From: Acinetobacter genomosp. 15BJ
GTDB lineage: Bacteria > Pseudomonadota > Gammaproteobacteria > Pseudomonadales > Moraxellaceae
Direction of reading: 5' to 3'
Assembly: GCF_000400715.1 (NCBI RefSeq)
Contig: NZ_KE007346.1
Location: forward strand, 297,962-361,961
Length of the DNA: 64,000 bases
Shown in pieces: positions 17,820 to 27,917 of this stretch. The position numbers and the translations under genes were made by a program. Position 1 is the first letter of the stretch; every line of letters starts with the position of its first letter. The notes under the pieces were generated by a model. It was not told the origin of the DNA. It was given only the letters and a program-made list of their open reading frames with translations, and did no database searches.

Positions 17820-18074
17820 ATGGCAACTAAAAAAGCCGGTGGATCGACGAAAAACGGTCGTGATTCGAATCCTAAGATGTTAGGTGTTAAAGTTTACGGT
17901 GGTCAAACTGTAACTGCTGGTAACATCATCGTTCGTCAACGTGGTACTGAGTTCCACGCTGGTGCAAATGTTGGTATGGGTCGTGACCATACTTTATTTG
18001 CTACTGCTGACGGCGTAGTAAAATTTGAAGTGAAGGGTCAATTTGGCCGTCGCTATGTAACTGTTGAAGCTTAA
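17820..18074 (+). CDS. rpmA: 50S ribosomal protein L27
   Basis: L27 is an 84-residue protein whose N-terminal arm reaches the peptidyl transferase centre. It begins [16 protein letters not shown] and contains [22 protein letters not shown], both characteristic. It is the second gene of the rplU-rpmA operon and is followed nine bases later by the start of a strong terminator region. Confidence 0.98.
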   Translation: MATKKAGGSTKNGRDSNPKMLGVKVYGGQTVTAGNIIVRQRGTEFHAGANVGMGRDHTLFATADGVVKFEVKGQFGRRYVTVEA

Positions 18075-18088
18075 GTTTTAATAGTTCG

Positions 18089-18117
18089 AAAAAACCCGCT
18101 TTTAGCGGGTTTTTTTA
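18089..18117 (+). terminator. Terminator of rplU-rpmA
   Basis: An AACCCGCT / AGCGGGTT hairpin is flanked by A and T runs (seven T). It also lies just past the convergent pirin gene. Confidence 0.9.
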
Positions 18118-18142
18118 TGTCTATCAGATTTTGAATTGTGGT

Positions 18143-19012
18143 TTAGTCTGAAGCTTTTCCAAAGTTTCCTGTTTTTAAGTCTTCATAGGCCTGTAAAATT
18201 TCCTCGTAACTGTTCATCACAAAGAAACCATGTCCATTGATCGGCTCTTGCAAGGGCGGTGCAGATAAAAATAGCAGATCACAATCCTCTAAGGCAGTGA
18301 TCACAACATTCGTATCAAAGCTCGACATCACCGCTAAGGCTTGTTCTTCTAGCACGTCTTCATGCGCTGCGAACTGAAGCTTGCCTTTACGTAAATAAAT
18401 TAAAGTCGTGTCCCCATGGTTGGCAGGCAGGGTGAGTTGATGTCCTTTAGCTAAATGGATATCAAATACATTCATCGGGCTAAATGTTTGGGCGATACCC
18501 TGTGTACTCTGAAATTGTCCGGCCACGATACGGACATAACCTGCATCATTTTCGAGTAAGATTTTGGGAATACGATTATTGAGTAAGCTTTGGTAGCGAG
18601 GTGCAGACATTTTATCTTTTGAGGGAAGGTTGACCCACAATTGCACCATTTCAAAGTATCCACCGCGTTCACGAAACTCTGGACTAAAATGTTCTGTATG
18701 TTGAATACCAGAAGCTGCCGTCATCCATTGCACATCGCCTTGCGTAATGATGCCGCTTTGACCCGTAGAATCTTGGTGTTGTAATTCACCAGCAAAAACA
18801 AAGGTCACTGTTTCAAAGCCTCTGTGTGGATGTTCATTGACACCTTTTTTAGTACTTTTTGGCGACAAGCGTCCTGGCCCTAGATGATCTAATAATAGAA
18901 AGGGCGAGGTGGTATTCCCCAGTTCCTGATAAGAAAAGACGGACAGGGCAGGATAAAAATCACCAATCGCAAATCGCGTGTCATTACGGTGGATAAAGGC
19001 AAGGCTTTTCAT
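18143..19012 (-). CDS. Pirin family protein
   Basis: This 289-residue bicupin has the pirin N-terminal signature, with FLLLDHLGPG followed by NEHPHRGFETVTFVFAGELQHQDS. The histidines of HPHRGFETV and of QHTEHFSPE are the usual metal ligands of pirins. Family members include quercetin 2,3-dioxygenases (YhaK/YhhW type) and redox-responsive regulators, so the exact role is open. The gene stands alone, convergent with rpmA and divergent from lolA. Confidence 0.9.
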   Translation of the reverse strand: MKSLAFIHRNDTRFAIGDFYPALSVFSYQELGNTTSPFLLLDHLGPGRLSPKSTKKGVNEHPHRGFETVTFVFAGELQHQDSTGQSGIITQGDVQWMTAASGIQHTEHFSPEFRERGGYFEMVQLWVNLPSKDKMSAPRYQSLLNNRIPKILLENDAGYVRIVAGQFQSTQGIAQTFSPMNVFDIHLAKGHQLTLPANHGDTTLIYLRKGKLQFAAHEDVLEEQALAVMSSFDTNVVITALEDCDLLFLSAPPLQEPINGHGFFVMNSYEEILQAYEDLKTGNFGKASD

Positions 19013-19301
19013 GGGCGGTGCTTTTTAAAATTATTGGTTTTAGGTTACCAAACTCTTATTTTTCGTCTAGAGCATTGTTGATGAATAATTTCTCTGATCT
19101 GACATTGAAGTCCTTAATCGGTGAATGGTCGAAAAGTTGATTTTCATCATTACAATCTCTACATAAAGGCTGCAACTTCATACATAATGCAGAACTTTGC
19201 GACACGAATTACACAAAACCGTTGCTTTTCTTCATTTTTTTAATGATCAAAAACAGTAAGATGTCGTCATACCAGTAGAAATCTGATAGAAGGTTGTTTT
19301 T

Positions 19302-20000
19302 ATGAATTTCGTAAAAAAAATGGCTTATGCTGCAACGTTAAGTGCAATGACACTTGCTCCTGTTGTGAGTAGTCAGGTATTCGCTGCACCTGTAGCTGCA
19401 TCGGCTCAGCAAGCGACCACAAGTTTGGTTCAACAGTTATCCGGCTTGCAACGATTCACCGCAGATTTTGAACAAACCACAAAAGTGGCAACCAGTAATA
19501 AAGCAATACAAAAAAAAAGCTTAACCGCTCAACACATGAATCAGACCTTTAAAGGAACCATGAAAGTTGAGCGTCCTGGGAAATTTTATTGGGAAACCAC
19601 CAGTCCAGCCAAACAAACCATTGTGACTACAGGTAAAGTGGTGTGGATTTATGATCCAGACTTGCAGCAAGCCGTGCGTCAAAGCTTAGATGATCAAATT
19701 GCCAATACCCCAGCATTATTGTTATCGGGTAATACCAACCAGATCATGCAGTCTTATCGTGTGACTCAACCAGACCGTACCAAACTGTATTACACCTTGT
19801 ATCCGAAACAGGAAGATGGAGCATTCCAAAGCTTGACCATTAGTTTTGGTGGCAATAAAGCACCGAATTTGATGGTATTACAAGACTCTTTGGGTCAAAC
19901 CACTTATGTCCGTTTCAATAATATTAAAGTGAATCAAGCGATTCCAGCCTCAGTGTTTAATTTCACGCCGCCTAAAGGCACAGATATTATTGATCAGTAA
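19302..20000 (+). CDS. lolA: Outer-membrane lipoprotein carrier protein LolA
   Basis: LolA is the periplasmic shuttle that accepts lipoproteins from LolCDE and passes them to LolB at the outer membrane. This 232-residue protein has a signal peptide cleaved after an AxA site (QVFAAP, near residue 29). It then shows the family pattern LSGLQRFTADFEQTT, FKGTMKVERPGKFYWET, VWIYDPDLQQAVRQ and a C-terminal VFNFTPPKGTDII. GAAGG eight bases before the ATG supports the start. It is slightly longer than E. coli LolA because of an insert near residues 60-75. Confidence 0.95.
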   Translation: MNFVKKMAYAATLSAMTLAPVVSSQVFAAPVAASAQQATTSLVQQLSGLQRFTADFEQTTKVATSNKAIQKKSLTAQHMNQTFKGTMKVERPGKFYWETTSPAKQTIVTTGKVVWIYDPDLQQAVRQSLDDQIANTPALLLSGNTNQIMQSYRVTQPDRTKLYYTLYPKQEDGAFQSLTISFGGNKAPNLMVLQDSLGQTTYVRFNNIKVNQAIPASVFNFTPPKGTDIIDQ

Positions 20001-20038
20001 TGATTGAATAATGTTATTTCTTAATTGAAGTATAAGAT

Positions 20039-20473
20039 CTAATCTGCAATGGCGCAGATTAGATCTTTATATACATTGATTTTATTTGATTTAGAAAAAT
20101 CATAGCTGTTTAGAACCAATGTTTGAATATAGGTTTTTAAGCTCTGAGCTAAGTGTGCATATTTTTTTAAATATGTAGGTGTTGAAATGAGCACATATTG
20201 CTGTTCATTGTCATCCCAATCGTAAACAAAGAATCCTCGTTTTGAAATTGCAATGAAATCATCTGGGCGAGGCAGATCAACCTTTAAATTTGCTTCGCCA
20301 GTCACTGGAAATTGCTCAATAAGAATTTGTTCAATATTTTCTAACTTTATCAGAGATGAATTGAGAACAAAATTGGGGATTGGAGCGACACCTGCTGTTA
20401 CGAAGGCCGCCAATGCACCGTTTTGATCCATTGCAATCCAGATACAGTCGATATCTTCTGGATATAACCCCAT
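20039..20473 (-). CDS. Hypothetical protein (unrecognised)
   Basis: This 144-residue soluble protein has no signal peptide or membrane segment. It opens MGLYPEDIDCIWIAMDQNGALAAFVTAGVAPIP, which reads like a sensor or immunity-type alpha/beta domain. I cannot tie it to a named family. A TCCTCC ribosome binding site complement lies about ten bases before the ATG. It stands alone, convergent with lolA and divergent from the lipoprotein gene. An immunity protein is one possibility, but no toxin is next to it. Confidence 0.7.
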   Translation of the reverse strand: MGLYPEDIDCIWIAMDQNGALAAFVTAGVAPIPNFVLNSSLIKLENIEQILIEQFPVTGEANLKVDLPRPDDFIAISKRGFFVYDWDDNEQQYVLISTPTYLKKYAHLAQSLKTYIQTLVLNSYDFSKSNKINVYKDLICAIAD

Positions 20474-20596
20474 TTTGTCCTCCTAACTTATCTCTTTGTA
20501 ACCTGATCGTTATACTGGTTTTTTAATCACGATACATTTCTTAATTTTATATTTCCACAAGGCTTTGTATAGTGAAGAAAAACATCAGAGACTTGC

Positions 20597-21361
20597 ATGA
20601 CGATGAATACTTCACAATTATCAAAAATTATTCCACTTCTTCCCATCCTGACTGTCGTTGCACTTGCAGGTTGCCAACCTAAAAAAGAGAGCACTGCGAC
20701 AACTGAAAAAGTTGATATTCCATTAATTCATGCAAAAGTGGTGGCAGTTAAAATTCCAAAGCAAAAAGTCTGTTTGGAAGATGGTTGTACCAATTATGAT
20801 TTACAAACGGTTGAAACTAATCAGAAATGGATTGATGAGTATTTTGTCAATCGGATGAAAAAAGCGGAGCCGAATGCGTTTTCGAATATTGCAGATCAAA
20901 AAGTAAAAGTTCCTGCGGATGAAGCATCACAAAGTGAAAGCAGTACCTATGTGCGCTTTGTTGGGCAAAACTATAACTTAGCGACTTTTGCAATTCAGAC
21001 CTATTCATATTCTGCGGGTGCAGCCCATGGCATGTCACATCAAGAGTTTGTGAATTTTGACTTGACCAATAAAAAACATATCACGGTCAGTGAATTGTTG
21101 AAGCCTGATATGAATACCAAACTGCGTGACGAACTCTATGCATCCAATCAAAACTGGTTGGAAGACCACAGCATTAAAAAAGAACAATTACAGGTCAGTG
21201 ATAACTATTACTATGGGGTGAACGGCATTGTCTTCGTCTATCCACTGTATGAATTGGCGTCTTATGCGGAAGGGATGAGTGAGTTGACCTTGCCGTACTA
21301 CGCAGCCAAGCAGTTTGTAAAAGCTGAATATTTACCGAGCTTGCCAAAAGATCCGAACTAG
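20597..21361 (+). CDS. RsiV/DUF3298-like lipoprotein
   Basis: This protein of about 254 residues has a lipoprotein signal (LPILTVVALAGC, lipobox near residue 26). It then resembles the DUF4163-DUF3298 arrangement: NYNLATFAIQTYSYSAGAAHGM in the middle and a C-terminal GVNGIVFVYPLYELASYAEG. Family members include RsiV, an anti-sigma factor that binds lysozyme in Gram-positive bacteria, but most Gram-negative members have no known function. The second ATG, two codons later, is an alternative start. It is probably a periplasm-facing lipoprotein. Confidence 0.82.
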   Translation: MTMNTSQLSKIIPLLPILTVVALAGCQPKKESTATTEKVDIPLIHAKVVAVKIPKQKVCLEDGCTNYDLQTVETNQKWIDEYFVNRMKKAEPNAFSNIADQKVKVPADEASQSESSTYVRFVGQNYNLATFAIQTYSYSAGAAHGMSHQEFVNFDLTNKKHITVSELLKPDMNTKLRDELYASNQNWLEDHSIKKEQLQVSDNYYYGVNGIVFVYPLYELASYAEGMSELTLPYYAAKQFVKAEYLPSLPKDPN

Positions 21362-21462
21362 TTTCGATGCAGCATTTACATATGATGTGTAGATGCTGCG
21401 CAAGCGCTGTATTTTTTTAGGTTAAAGCCTTACACTATAGCCAGTTTTTTCTCTATTCATGA

Positions 21463-22740
<1,278 letters not shown>

Positions 22741-22807
22741 ACTTTGCATCGAATTTGTGCATAGTTTTTGCTTTAGCTCAATCAGATTGAAAATATAGAG
22801 GCGTGAC

Positions 22808-24199
22808 GTGGAAATTTTCCCAATCTCTTTAAAGTTGCAGCAGCAACGCTGTCTGATTGTGGGTGGTGGGCATATTGCCTACCGCAAAGCAAACCTGCTC
22901 GTCAAAGCTGGTGCAATCGTTGATGTGATTGCACCAGACATCATTTCTGAATTGCGCCAACTGGTTGAGCAATCAACAGGGCAATATATTCAAGCCTCTT
23001 TTTCTGAAACGGTTCTGGCAACGCCTTATCGCTTAGTGATTGCGGCAACAGATCAACCTGCCGTCAATAAAAGCGTATTTGAACAGTGTGAACAGCGTAA
23101 TCTGCTAGTCAACAGTGTCGATGATATTCCACATTGCCGCTTTATGGTGCCTGCGATTATTGATCGCTCACCATTGGTAATTTCTGTGGCCTCCAATGGC
23201 GCATCGCCAGTGTTATCCAGACAGCTACGTACTCAGATCGAAACCATTGTGCCGCATGGTATGGGTAAATTGGCTGAGTTTTCGGGGCAATGGCGTAAAA
23301 AAGTGAAAGCCAAAATTGCCAATCCAGATGAGCGTCGTATCTTCTGGGAAAACTTGTACGCCAGTCCGTTGAAAGAACAGGTTTTCAATGACAATATTGA
23401 TGTGGCCAATGATCTGATTGAGCAGGCCTTAACAGAATGGACTGCACCGAAAGGTGAGGTGTATTTGGTCGGGGCAGGGCCGGGTGATCCAGAACTGCTG
23501 ACTTTAAAAGCCTTGCGTTTGATGCAGCAAGCTGATGTGGTGATTTACGATCGTTTAGTATCGGCACCGATTCTAGATTTGTGCCGCCGTGATGCTGAAA
23601 AGATTTATGTGGGTAAAGCACGCTCCAATCATTCGGTTCCACAAGATGGTATCAACGCCTTATTGGTGGAATATGCACAGCAAGGTAAGCGTGTTTGTCG
23701 TTTAAAAGGCGGCGATCCTTTTATCTTTGGCCGTGGTGGAGAAGAGATTCAGGAATTGGTTGAAGCCAATGTGACCTTTCAAGTTGTACCAGGTATTACC
23801 GCAGCTTCAGGCTGTTCGGCCTATGCAGGTATTCCACTGACGCATCGTGATTATGCGCAAAGTGTACGTTTCTTGACAGGACATTTAAAAGAAGGCTCAC
23901 CTGAGTTACCTTGGAAGGAACTGGTCTATGAAAACCAAACTTTGGTGTTATACATGGGCTTGGTCGGTTTGGAACGTATTTGTGAACAATTAATTGCACA
24001 TGGCCAGCGTCCAACCATGCCTGTGGCCTTAATTTCCAAAGGCACCACCCCTGAGCAAAAAGTGGTGGTGGGTACATTAGCGGATATCGCAACCAAAGTA
24101 TCAGAACATCAGATCGTAGCACCGACTTTAACCATTATTGGTGAAGTGGTCAGTCTACGTGAACAGTTAAAATGGCAATCCCTCCCGACCTCCCTTTAG
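22808..24199 (+). CDS. cysG: Siroheme synthase (uroporphyrin-III methyltransferase / precorrin-2 dehydrogenase / ferrochelatase)
   Basis: This 463-residue trifunctional enzyme makes siroheme, the cofactor of sulfite and nitrite reductases. The N-terminal CysG-B module has a Rossmann motif LIVGGGHIAYRKANLLVKAGA and the N-S-V-D-D region for NAD-dependent oxidation and iron insertion. The C-terminal CysG-A module has VYLVGAGPGDPELLTLKALR and VCRLKGGDPFIFGRGGEE for S-adenosylmethionine. The start is GTG. The last codons (LPTSL) are contributed by an intergenic hairpin repeat, so the original C-terminus may have been replaced. Confidence 0.97.
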   Translation: MEIFPISLKLQQQRCLIVGGGHIAYRKANLLVKAGAIVDVIAPDIISELRQLVEQSTGQYIQASFSETVLATPYRLVIAATDQPAVNKSVFEQCEQRNLLVNSVDDIPHCRFMVPAIIDRSPLVISVASNGASPVLSRQLRTQIETIVPHGMGKLAEFSGQWRKKVKAKIANPDERRIFWENLYASPLKEQVFNDNIDVANDLIEQALTEWTAPKGEVYLVGAGPGDPELLTLKALRLMQQADVVIYDRLVSAPILDLCRRDAEKIYVGKARSNHSVPQDGINALLVEYAQQGKRVCRLKGGDPFIFGRGGEEIQELVEANVTFQVVPGITAASGCSAYAGIPLTHRDYAQSVRFLTGHLKEGSPELPWKELVYENQTLVLYMGLVGLERICEQLIAHGQRPTMPVALISKGTTPEQKVVVGTLADIATKVSEHQIVAPTLTIIGEVVSLREQLKWQSLPTSL

Positions 24200-24249
24200 A
24201 AAAGGGAGGAGTCCCCCTCTTTCTAAAAGAGGGGTTAGGGGAGATTTAA
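24180..24249. repeat. Double-hairpin intergenic repeat overlapping the cysG stop
   Basis: Two adjacent near-identical inverted repeats occur here: CCTCCCTTT/AAAGGGAGG at about 24192-24212 and CCCCTCTTT/AAAGAGGGG at about 24214-24234, with GACCTCCC and GTTAGGGGAG as outer arms. This layout fits a short dispersed repeat that I recall from other Acinetobacter genomes. It supplies the last codons of cysG and lies just before trmL. Confidence 0.65.
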
Positions 24250-24264
24250 AAGTAGAGAAAATTT

Positions 24265-24735
24265 GTGATTCATGTCGTCCTATACGAACCTGAGATTCCA
24301 GCGAATACAGGTAATATCATTCGTCTTTGTGCCAATACAGGTGCGCAACTACATCTAGTCAAACCTTTAGGCTTTGAGTTGGATGATAAAAAGTTGAAAC
24401 GTGCAGGTTTGGATTATCACGAATGGGCGAGAATGCAAATTTGGGACAATATCGAACTTTGTCTTGCTGACTTAAAAGCAAAAGGTGTTGAGCATGTTTT
24501 TCCGCTCACGACTAAAGGCACAGCAACACCGCATACGGTTGATCTGAATCGTCCAGTTGCCTTGTTGATGGGACCTGAAACCCGAGGCCTGCCTGAGCAA
24601 GTGCGTATGATGTTTCCGCAAGAGCAATGGATTCGTTTGCCAATGGCTGAAAATTCAAGAAGCTTAAACCTCTCGAATGCAACTGCCGTGATTGTCTATG
24701 AAGCGTGGAGACAGCAGGGCTTTAAACAACTCTGA
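24265..24735 (+). CDS. trmL: tRNA (cytidine/uridine-34-2'-O)-methyltransferase
   Basis: This 156-residue SPOUT-class enzyme methylates the ribose of the wobble base in tRNA-Leu isoacceptors. It has the trefoil-knot cofactor motifs: N-terminal [19 protein letters not shown], then [11 protein letters not shown] and [18 protein letters not shown]. The start is GTG at 24265, which gives the usual length. The preceding repeat separates it from cysG. Confidence 0.95.
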   Translation: MIHVVLYEPEIPANTGNIIRLCANTGAQLHLVKPLGFELDDKKLKRAGLDYHEWARMQIWDNIELCLADLKAKGVEHVFPLTTKGTATPHTVDLNRPVALLMGPETRGLPEQVRMMFPQEQWIRLPMAENSRSLNLSNATAVIVYEAWRQQGFKQL

Positions 24736-24746
24736 TTTATCGTACT

Positions 24747-25127
24747 TTAGATATCGCCGTATGGACTTGCCACAACCAGCGTATAGCCATTCAGGTCTTT
24801 AAACCAGATTTCACGATGATGCGCGTTGGGGTTGTATTTAGGGCCTTCCAAAATTTCAACTTGATGAGTTTGTAGCTTTTTAACAATCTCATCAAATTGA
24901 TCACTTTCAAACCAAAGCAAAACGCCGTTACCAATCACCCGTTTCGGGTCTCCGATATTTGAGTGGTCATGGGCTTGCCATTGGTGCAGTTGCAGCGCCA
25001 TGCTTTGCTCAAACAGTAACTGTTCATATTCTCTGCCACCATGCCCACTTTCTAAGCCCAGCACAGTTTGATACCACTGACTGGTTTTCTCGACATCGGC
25101 AACAGCAATTAAAGGTTGTGGGTACAT
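24747..25127 (-). CDS. VOC-family (glyoxalase/bleomycin-resistance-like) protein
   Basis: This 126-residue protein has a single vicinal-oxygen-chelate fold: a PLIAVADVEKTSQWYQTVLGLE beta-alpha module and a C-terminal HHREIWFKDLNGYTLVVASP strand with the usual E metal ligand. It may be a lyase, dioxygenase or binding protein; the substrate is not clear. A GTG at 25133 is possible, but GAGG lies five to seven bases before the ATG at 25127. It follows the HxlR-type regulator by about 15 bases in the same direction, so it may be under its control. Confidence 0.85.
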   Translation of the reverse strand: MYPQPLIAVADVEKTSQWYQTVLGLESGHGGREYEQLLFEQSMALQLHQWQAHDHSNIGDPKRVIGNGVLLWFESDQFDEIVKKLQTHQVEILEGPKYNPNAHHREIWFKDLNGYTLVVASPYGDI

Positions 25128-25142
25128 ACACACCTCAGGGAA

Positions 25143-25526
25143 TTATTGGAGTTCTTGTTCCTGTATCGTATCAAAACGTCGTTGAGCGTAAATCACTTGC
25201 TCAATATTACTTTCTGCCCAGTCTTTGAGTTGATACGCCATTTCTGCCACCTCTAAACCGAGTGTCGTGAGTGAATAATCCACCCGAATCGGCGCAGTAT
25301 CTTGTACTTGGCGCTCAATAAAGCCATCTCGTTCCAGCATTTTTAGTTTTTGTGACAGAACTTTTGGTGAGATACCCTGAATACTCTTTTTGAGTAGATT
25401 AAAATGTTGGGTTTCCTTTGCAAGTGTGTTGATAATTAGCAATACCCATTTATCTGCAATTTTTTCAAAAAATAAACGAGCAGGGCAATGTTGTTGATAA
25501 ATATCATATTTTAATGCCTGATTCAT
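25143..25526 (-). CDS. HxlR-family transcriptional regulator
   Basis: This winged-helix regulator of 127 residues has the family signature CPARLFFEKIADKWVLLIINTLA near its N-terminus. The cysteine is sometimes a redox or electrophile sensor in HxlR/YodB-type proteins. It continues with ISPKVLSQKLKMLERDGFIER, the recognition helix and wing. A longer start at 25541 is possible; the ATG at 25526 has AGG at a workable distance and gives the usual length. It is divergent from a flavodoxin-like gene, with a palindrome in between, which suggests that it controls that gene in response to quinones or aldehydes. Confidence 0.9.
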   Translation of the reverse strand: MNQALKYDIYQQHCPARLFFEKIADKWVLLIINTLAKETQHFNLLKKSIQGISPKVLSQKLKMLERDGFIERQVQDTAPIRVDYSLTTLGLEVAEMAYQLKDWAESNIEQVIYAQRRFDTIQEQELQ

Positions 25527-25560
25527 AGCTAAAAACCTCATACTTCTAATCGCATGTCCC

Positions 25561-25580
25561 TAGTTACCTGCTGGTAACTA
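25561..25580. promoter_or_regulatory. Palindrome between HxlR regulator and flavodoxin-like gene
   Basis: TAGTTACC and its exact complement GGTAACTA flank a four-base centre (TGCT). The site lies midway between the divergent genes, at the place expected for an HxlR-dimer operator. No experimental support can be seen in the sequence. Confidence 0.6.
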
Positions 25581-25643
25581 ATTGACACCTAGTTTCTAAA
25601 ATATATCATTAAATCGAACTTTTGAAAAATTTTGGATTATCTC

Positions 25644-26198
25644 ATGACACAAATTGCAGTTGTTTATTTCTCAGGCTATGGCCATACCAAAGTTGTTGCT
25701 GAAACTTTTGCAGGTGCGATTGACGCATCTTTAATTGAAATTGATCAGAATGGTGAGATTACAGAGCAAGACTGGCAGACTTTAAATGAGGCACAAGGTA
25801 TTGTTTTTGGAGCGCCAACTTACATGGCGGCAACCCCTTGGCAGTTTAAAAAGTTTGCTGATGCTTCTTCAAAAATCTGGTTTACCCGTGGTTGGCAAGA
25901 TAAAGTCTTTGCAGGCTTTACCAATAGCGCGAGTTTGAATGGTGATAAGCAAGTCACTTTGATTCAATTACAAACTTTGGCGTCTCAGCATGGTGGTATT
26001 TGGGTGAGCTTGGGATTATTGCCAGCTAATACCAAAAATGCGAAACGTGAAGATGTGAACAATTTAGGTGGCTCTGTAGGTTTGTTGGTTCAATCGCCAT
26101 CAGATGCAAGTACTGATGAGATCCCAACAGGGGACTTGGAAACAGCGAAGCTTTATGCACAACGTGTGAAAGCCATTGTTGAAAAGCTGCATGGTTAA
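25644..26198 (+). CDS. Flavodoxin-like NAD(P)H:quinone oxidoreductase (WrbA-like)
   Basis: This protein of 184 residues has the flavodoxin fold. The FMN phosphate loop is VVYFSGYGHTKVVAE, and the isoalloxazine-binding loop is GAPTYMAATPWQFKKFAD. FAGFTNSASLNGDKQVTL is typical of WrbA-related proteins. Such enzymes reduce quinones by two electrons and are often induced by electrophile-sensing HxlR regulators, which fits the neighbouring gene. The ATG at 25644 is preferred over the TTG at 25632. A terminator follows after about 15 bases. Confidence 0.9.
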   Translation: MTQIAVVYFSGYGHTKVVAETFAGAIDASLIEIDQNGEITEQDWQTLNEAQGIVFGAPTYMAATPWQFKKFADASSKIWFTRGWQDKVFAGFTNSASLNGDKQVTLIQLQTLASQHGGIWVSLGLLPANTKNAKREDVNNLGGSVGLLVQSPSDASTDEIPTGDLETAKLYAQRVKAIVEKLHG

Positions 26199-26213
26199 AA
26201 TTTATAGAAAATA

Positions 26214-26242
26214 AAAAAAGGCGCATTCAGCGCCTTTTTTTA
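26214..26242. terminator. Bidirectional terminator between convergent genes
   Basis: AAAAAAAGGCGC and its complement flank a five-base loop. Runs of A and T on both sides serve the flavodoxin gene (plus) and the permease (minus). Confidence 0.9.
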
Positions 26243-26254
26243 TTTTTAATCGGT

Positions 26255-27664
26255 TTAACGATCATCAAATTCATTATGCTGTGGAGCATTGTATTTGAAG
26301 CCTTTGGTTTTATACCCAAGGTATAAAATACCAAACATTGCCCACCACAAACCGTATTTCAAGGCTGTATCTTCAATTTCTAACCACATGGCAAAGACAC
26401 TGAGGAAACCCAGTAAGGGAATGATGACAAAGTTAAGGATATCTTTGAAATTCTTCGTCCTTCCGTCACGTAAGGCATAACGTGAAATGACCGAAAGATT
26501 TACAAAGGTAAAGGCAATTAATGCACCAAAACTGATCATTGAGATTACGATATCCAGACTCATTTTTCCTGCAGCGAGAGCGACGATACCGACAATGATA
26601 ATGTTATAGGAAGGCGTGAAATTTTTAGGACTAATATGACCAAAAATTTTCTTGTTAATAACACCATCACGTCCCATAACATACATCAAGCGAGATACAC
26701 CAGCGTGAGCTGAGATACCAGATGCCATCACAGTCACAATTGCAAATGCAAGTACATAAGACTGGAATAATGAACCACCGACTAATAACAAAATATCGGG
26801 TTGAGTCGCTGCAACATCTTGGAAGTAGCTTTTTGGGTCATTTGGAAAGTAAATTTGCATAAAGTAGGTGCTAATAATAAAGATCACACCAGCAAATAAA
26901 GCAGTCAGGAAAATCGCTTTAGGTAAAGTTTTCTCTGTGTCTTTGGTTTCTTCTGCGAGTGAACTCAGTGAGTCAAAACCTGTAAATGAGAAGCACAGTA
27001 AGGTTGCACCCGTAATTAATGCACCAACAGAGGTTAATTCATTCCAGAACGGTTGCAAGCTCCAAAGCTGATAGCGCGTTTCAGCTGTAATCGGACCTTC
27101 AGCGTTGTAACCCATTTGCAGCTTGCTATAAACAAGATAAGTAAATACAGCAATTACAATAAGTTGAACTAAAACAATGAGACTATTAAAGTTCGCAACA
27201 AAACGAGCCCCACGTAAATTAACACCCGTCATAAATGCAGTAAGCACCACCACCCAAATCCAGTGATTCACATTTGGAAATAATGCTTCCAAATAGATGA
27301 CTGCTAATATGATATTTACCATCGGAGAAAGTAAATAATCTAGCCAAGATGACCAGCCCACCATAAACCCAACATTAGGGTGGATGGATTTCTGAGCGTA
27401 GGTGTATGCGGAACCCGAAGAAGGGTAACGACGGATCATGTGCCCATAGCTTAACGACGTGAACAAAATGGCAATGAGTGCCACAATGTAAGACGTTGGA
27501 ACATGATGATGACTTTCTTCTGATACGAGACCGAAAGTGTCGAATAAGGTCATTGGTTGGATGTATGCCAAACCAATAATAATAATGTGCCAGAGACCAA
27601 GTGTTTTTTGCAGTTTAGCTGCCGATTGAGTCCCAGAGATATTTGTCAACGGCGTTATCCTCAT
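26255..27664 (-). CDS. APC-family amino acid/polyamine permease (PuuP-like)
   Basis: This 469-residue transporter has about twelve transmembrane segments. Blocks such as GLAYIQPMTLFDTFGLVSE, SSGSAYTYAQKSIHPNVGFMVGWSSWLDYL, FSFTGFDSLSSLAEET and SAHAGVSRLMYVMGRD resemble the E. coli putrescine importer PuuP more than generic amino acid permeases. Putrescine or a related amine is therefore the likely substrate, but this is by homology only. It stands alone, with the iron alcohol dehydrogenase unit upstream separated by a terminator. Confidence 0.88.
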   Translation of the reverse strand: MRITPLTNISGTQSAAKLQKTLGLWHIIIIGLAYIQPMTLFDTFGLVSEESHHHVPTSYIVALIAILFTSLSYGHMIRRYPSSGSAYTYAQKSIHPNVGFMVGWSSWLDYLLSPMVNIILAVIYLEALFPNVNHWIWVVVLTAFMTGVNLRGARFVANFNSLIVLVQLIVIAVFTYLVYSKLQMGYNAEGPITAETRYQLWSLQPFWNELTSVGALITGATLLCFSFTGFDSLSSLAEETKDTEKTLPKAIFLTALFAGVIFIISTYFMQIYFPNDPKSYFQDVAATQPDILLLVGGSLFQSYVLAFAIVTVMASGISAHAGVSRLMYVMGRDGVINKKIFGHISPKNFTPSYNIIIVGIVALAAGKMSLDIVISMISFGALIAFTFVNLSVISRYALRDGRTKNFKDILNFVIIPLLGFLSVFAMWLEIEDTALKYGLWWAMFGILYLGYKTKGFKYNAPQHNEFDDR

Positions 27665-27850
27665 TATCGTTGATCAAGGATCAGCTACAGTGTTAAGGAT
27701 CGTTTGAGACGAAACGATCCCCCCTACAGAACAAAATAAGTGCGCCAATCTATCCTAAAACGCTATAAATTGTCAGTACTTTTATGCTTTTTTTAGCAAG
27801 TTTTTTGCCAATTGGGCAAATAAATAGATGAATAAAGATTCACTTAAAAT

Positions 27851-27888
27851 TAAAAAGCCCCGATATCCAATCAATATCGGGGCCTTTA
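27851..27888 (-). terminator. Terminator after the iron alcohol dehydrogenase
   Basis: GCCCCGATAT and ATATCGGGGC form a ten-base stem with a seven-base loop. On the minus strand it is followed by five T residues and further T-rich sequence. Confidence 0.9.
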
Positions 27889-27917
27889 AGCAGGAATACT
27901 TGATTTAACTCAATGTA

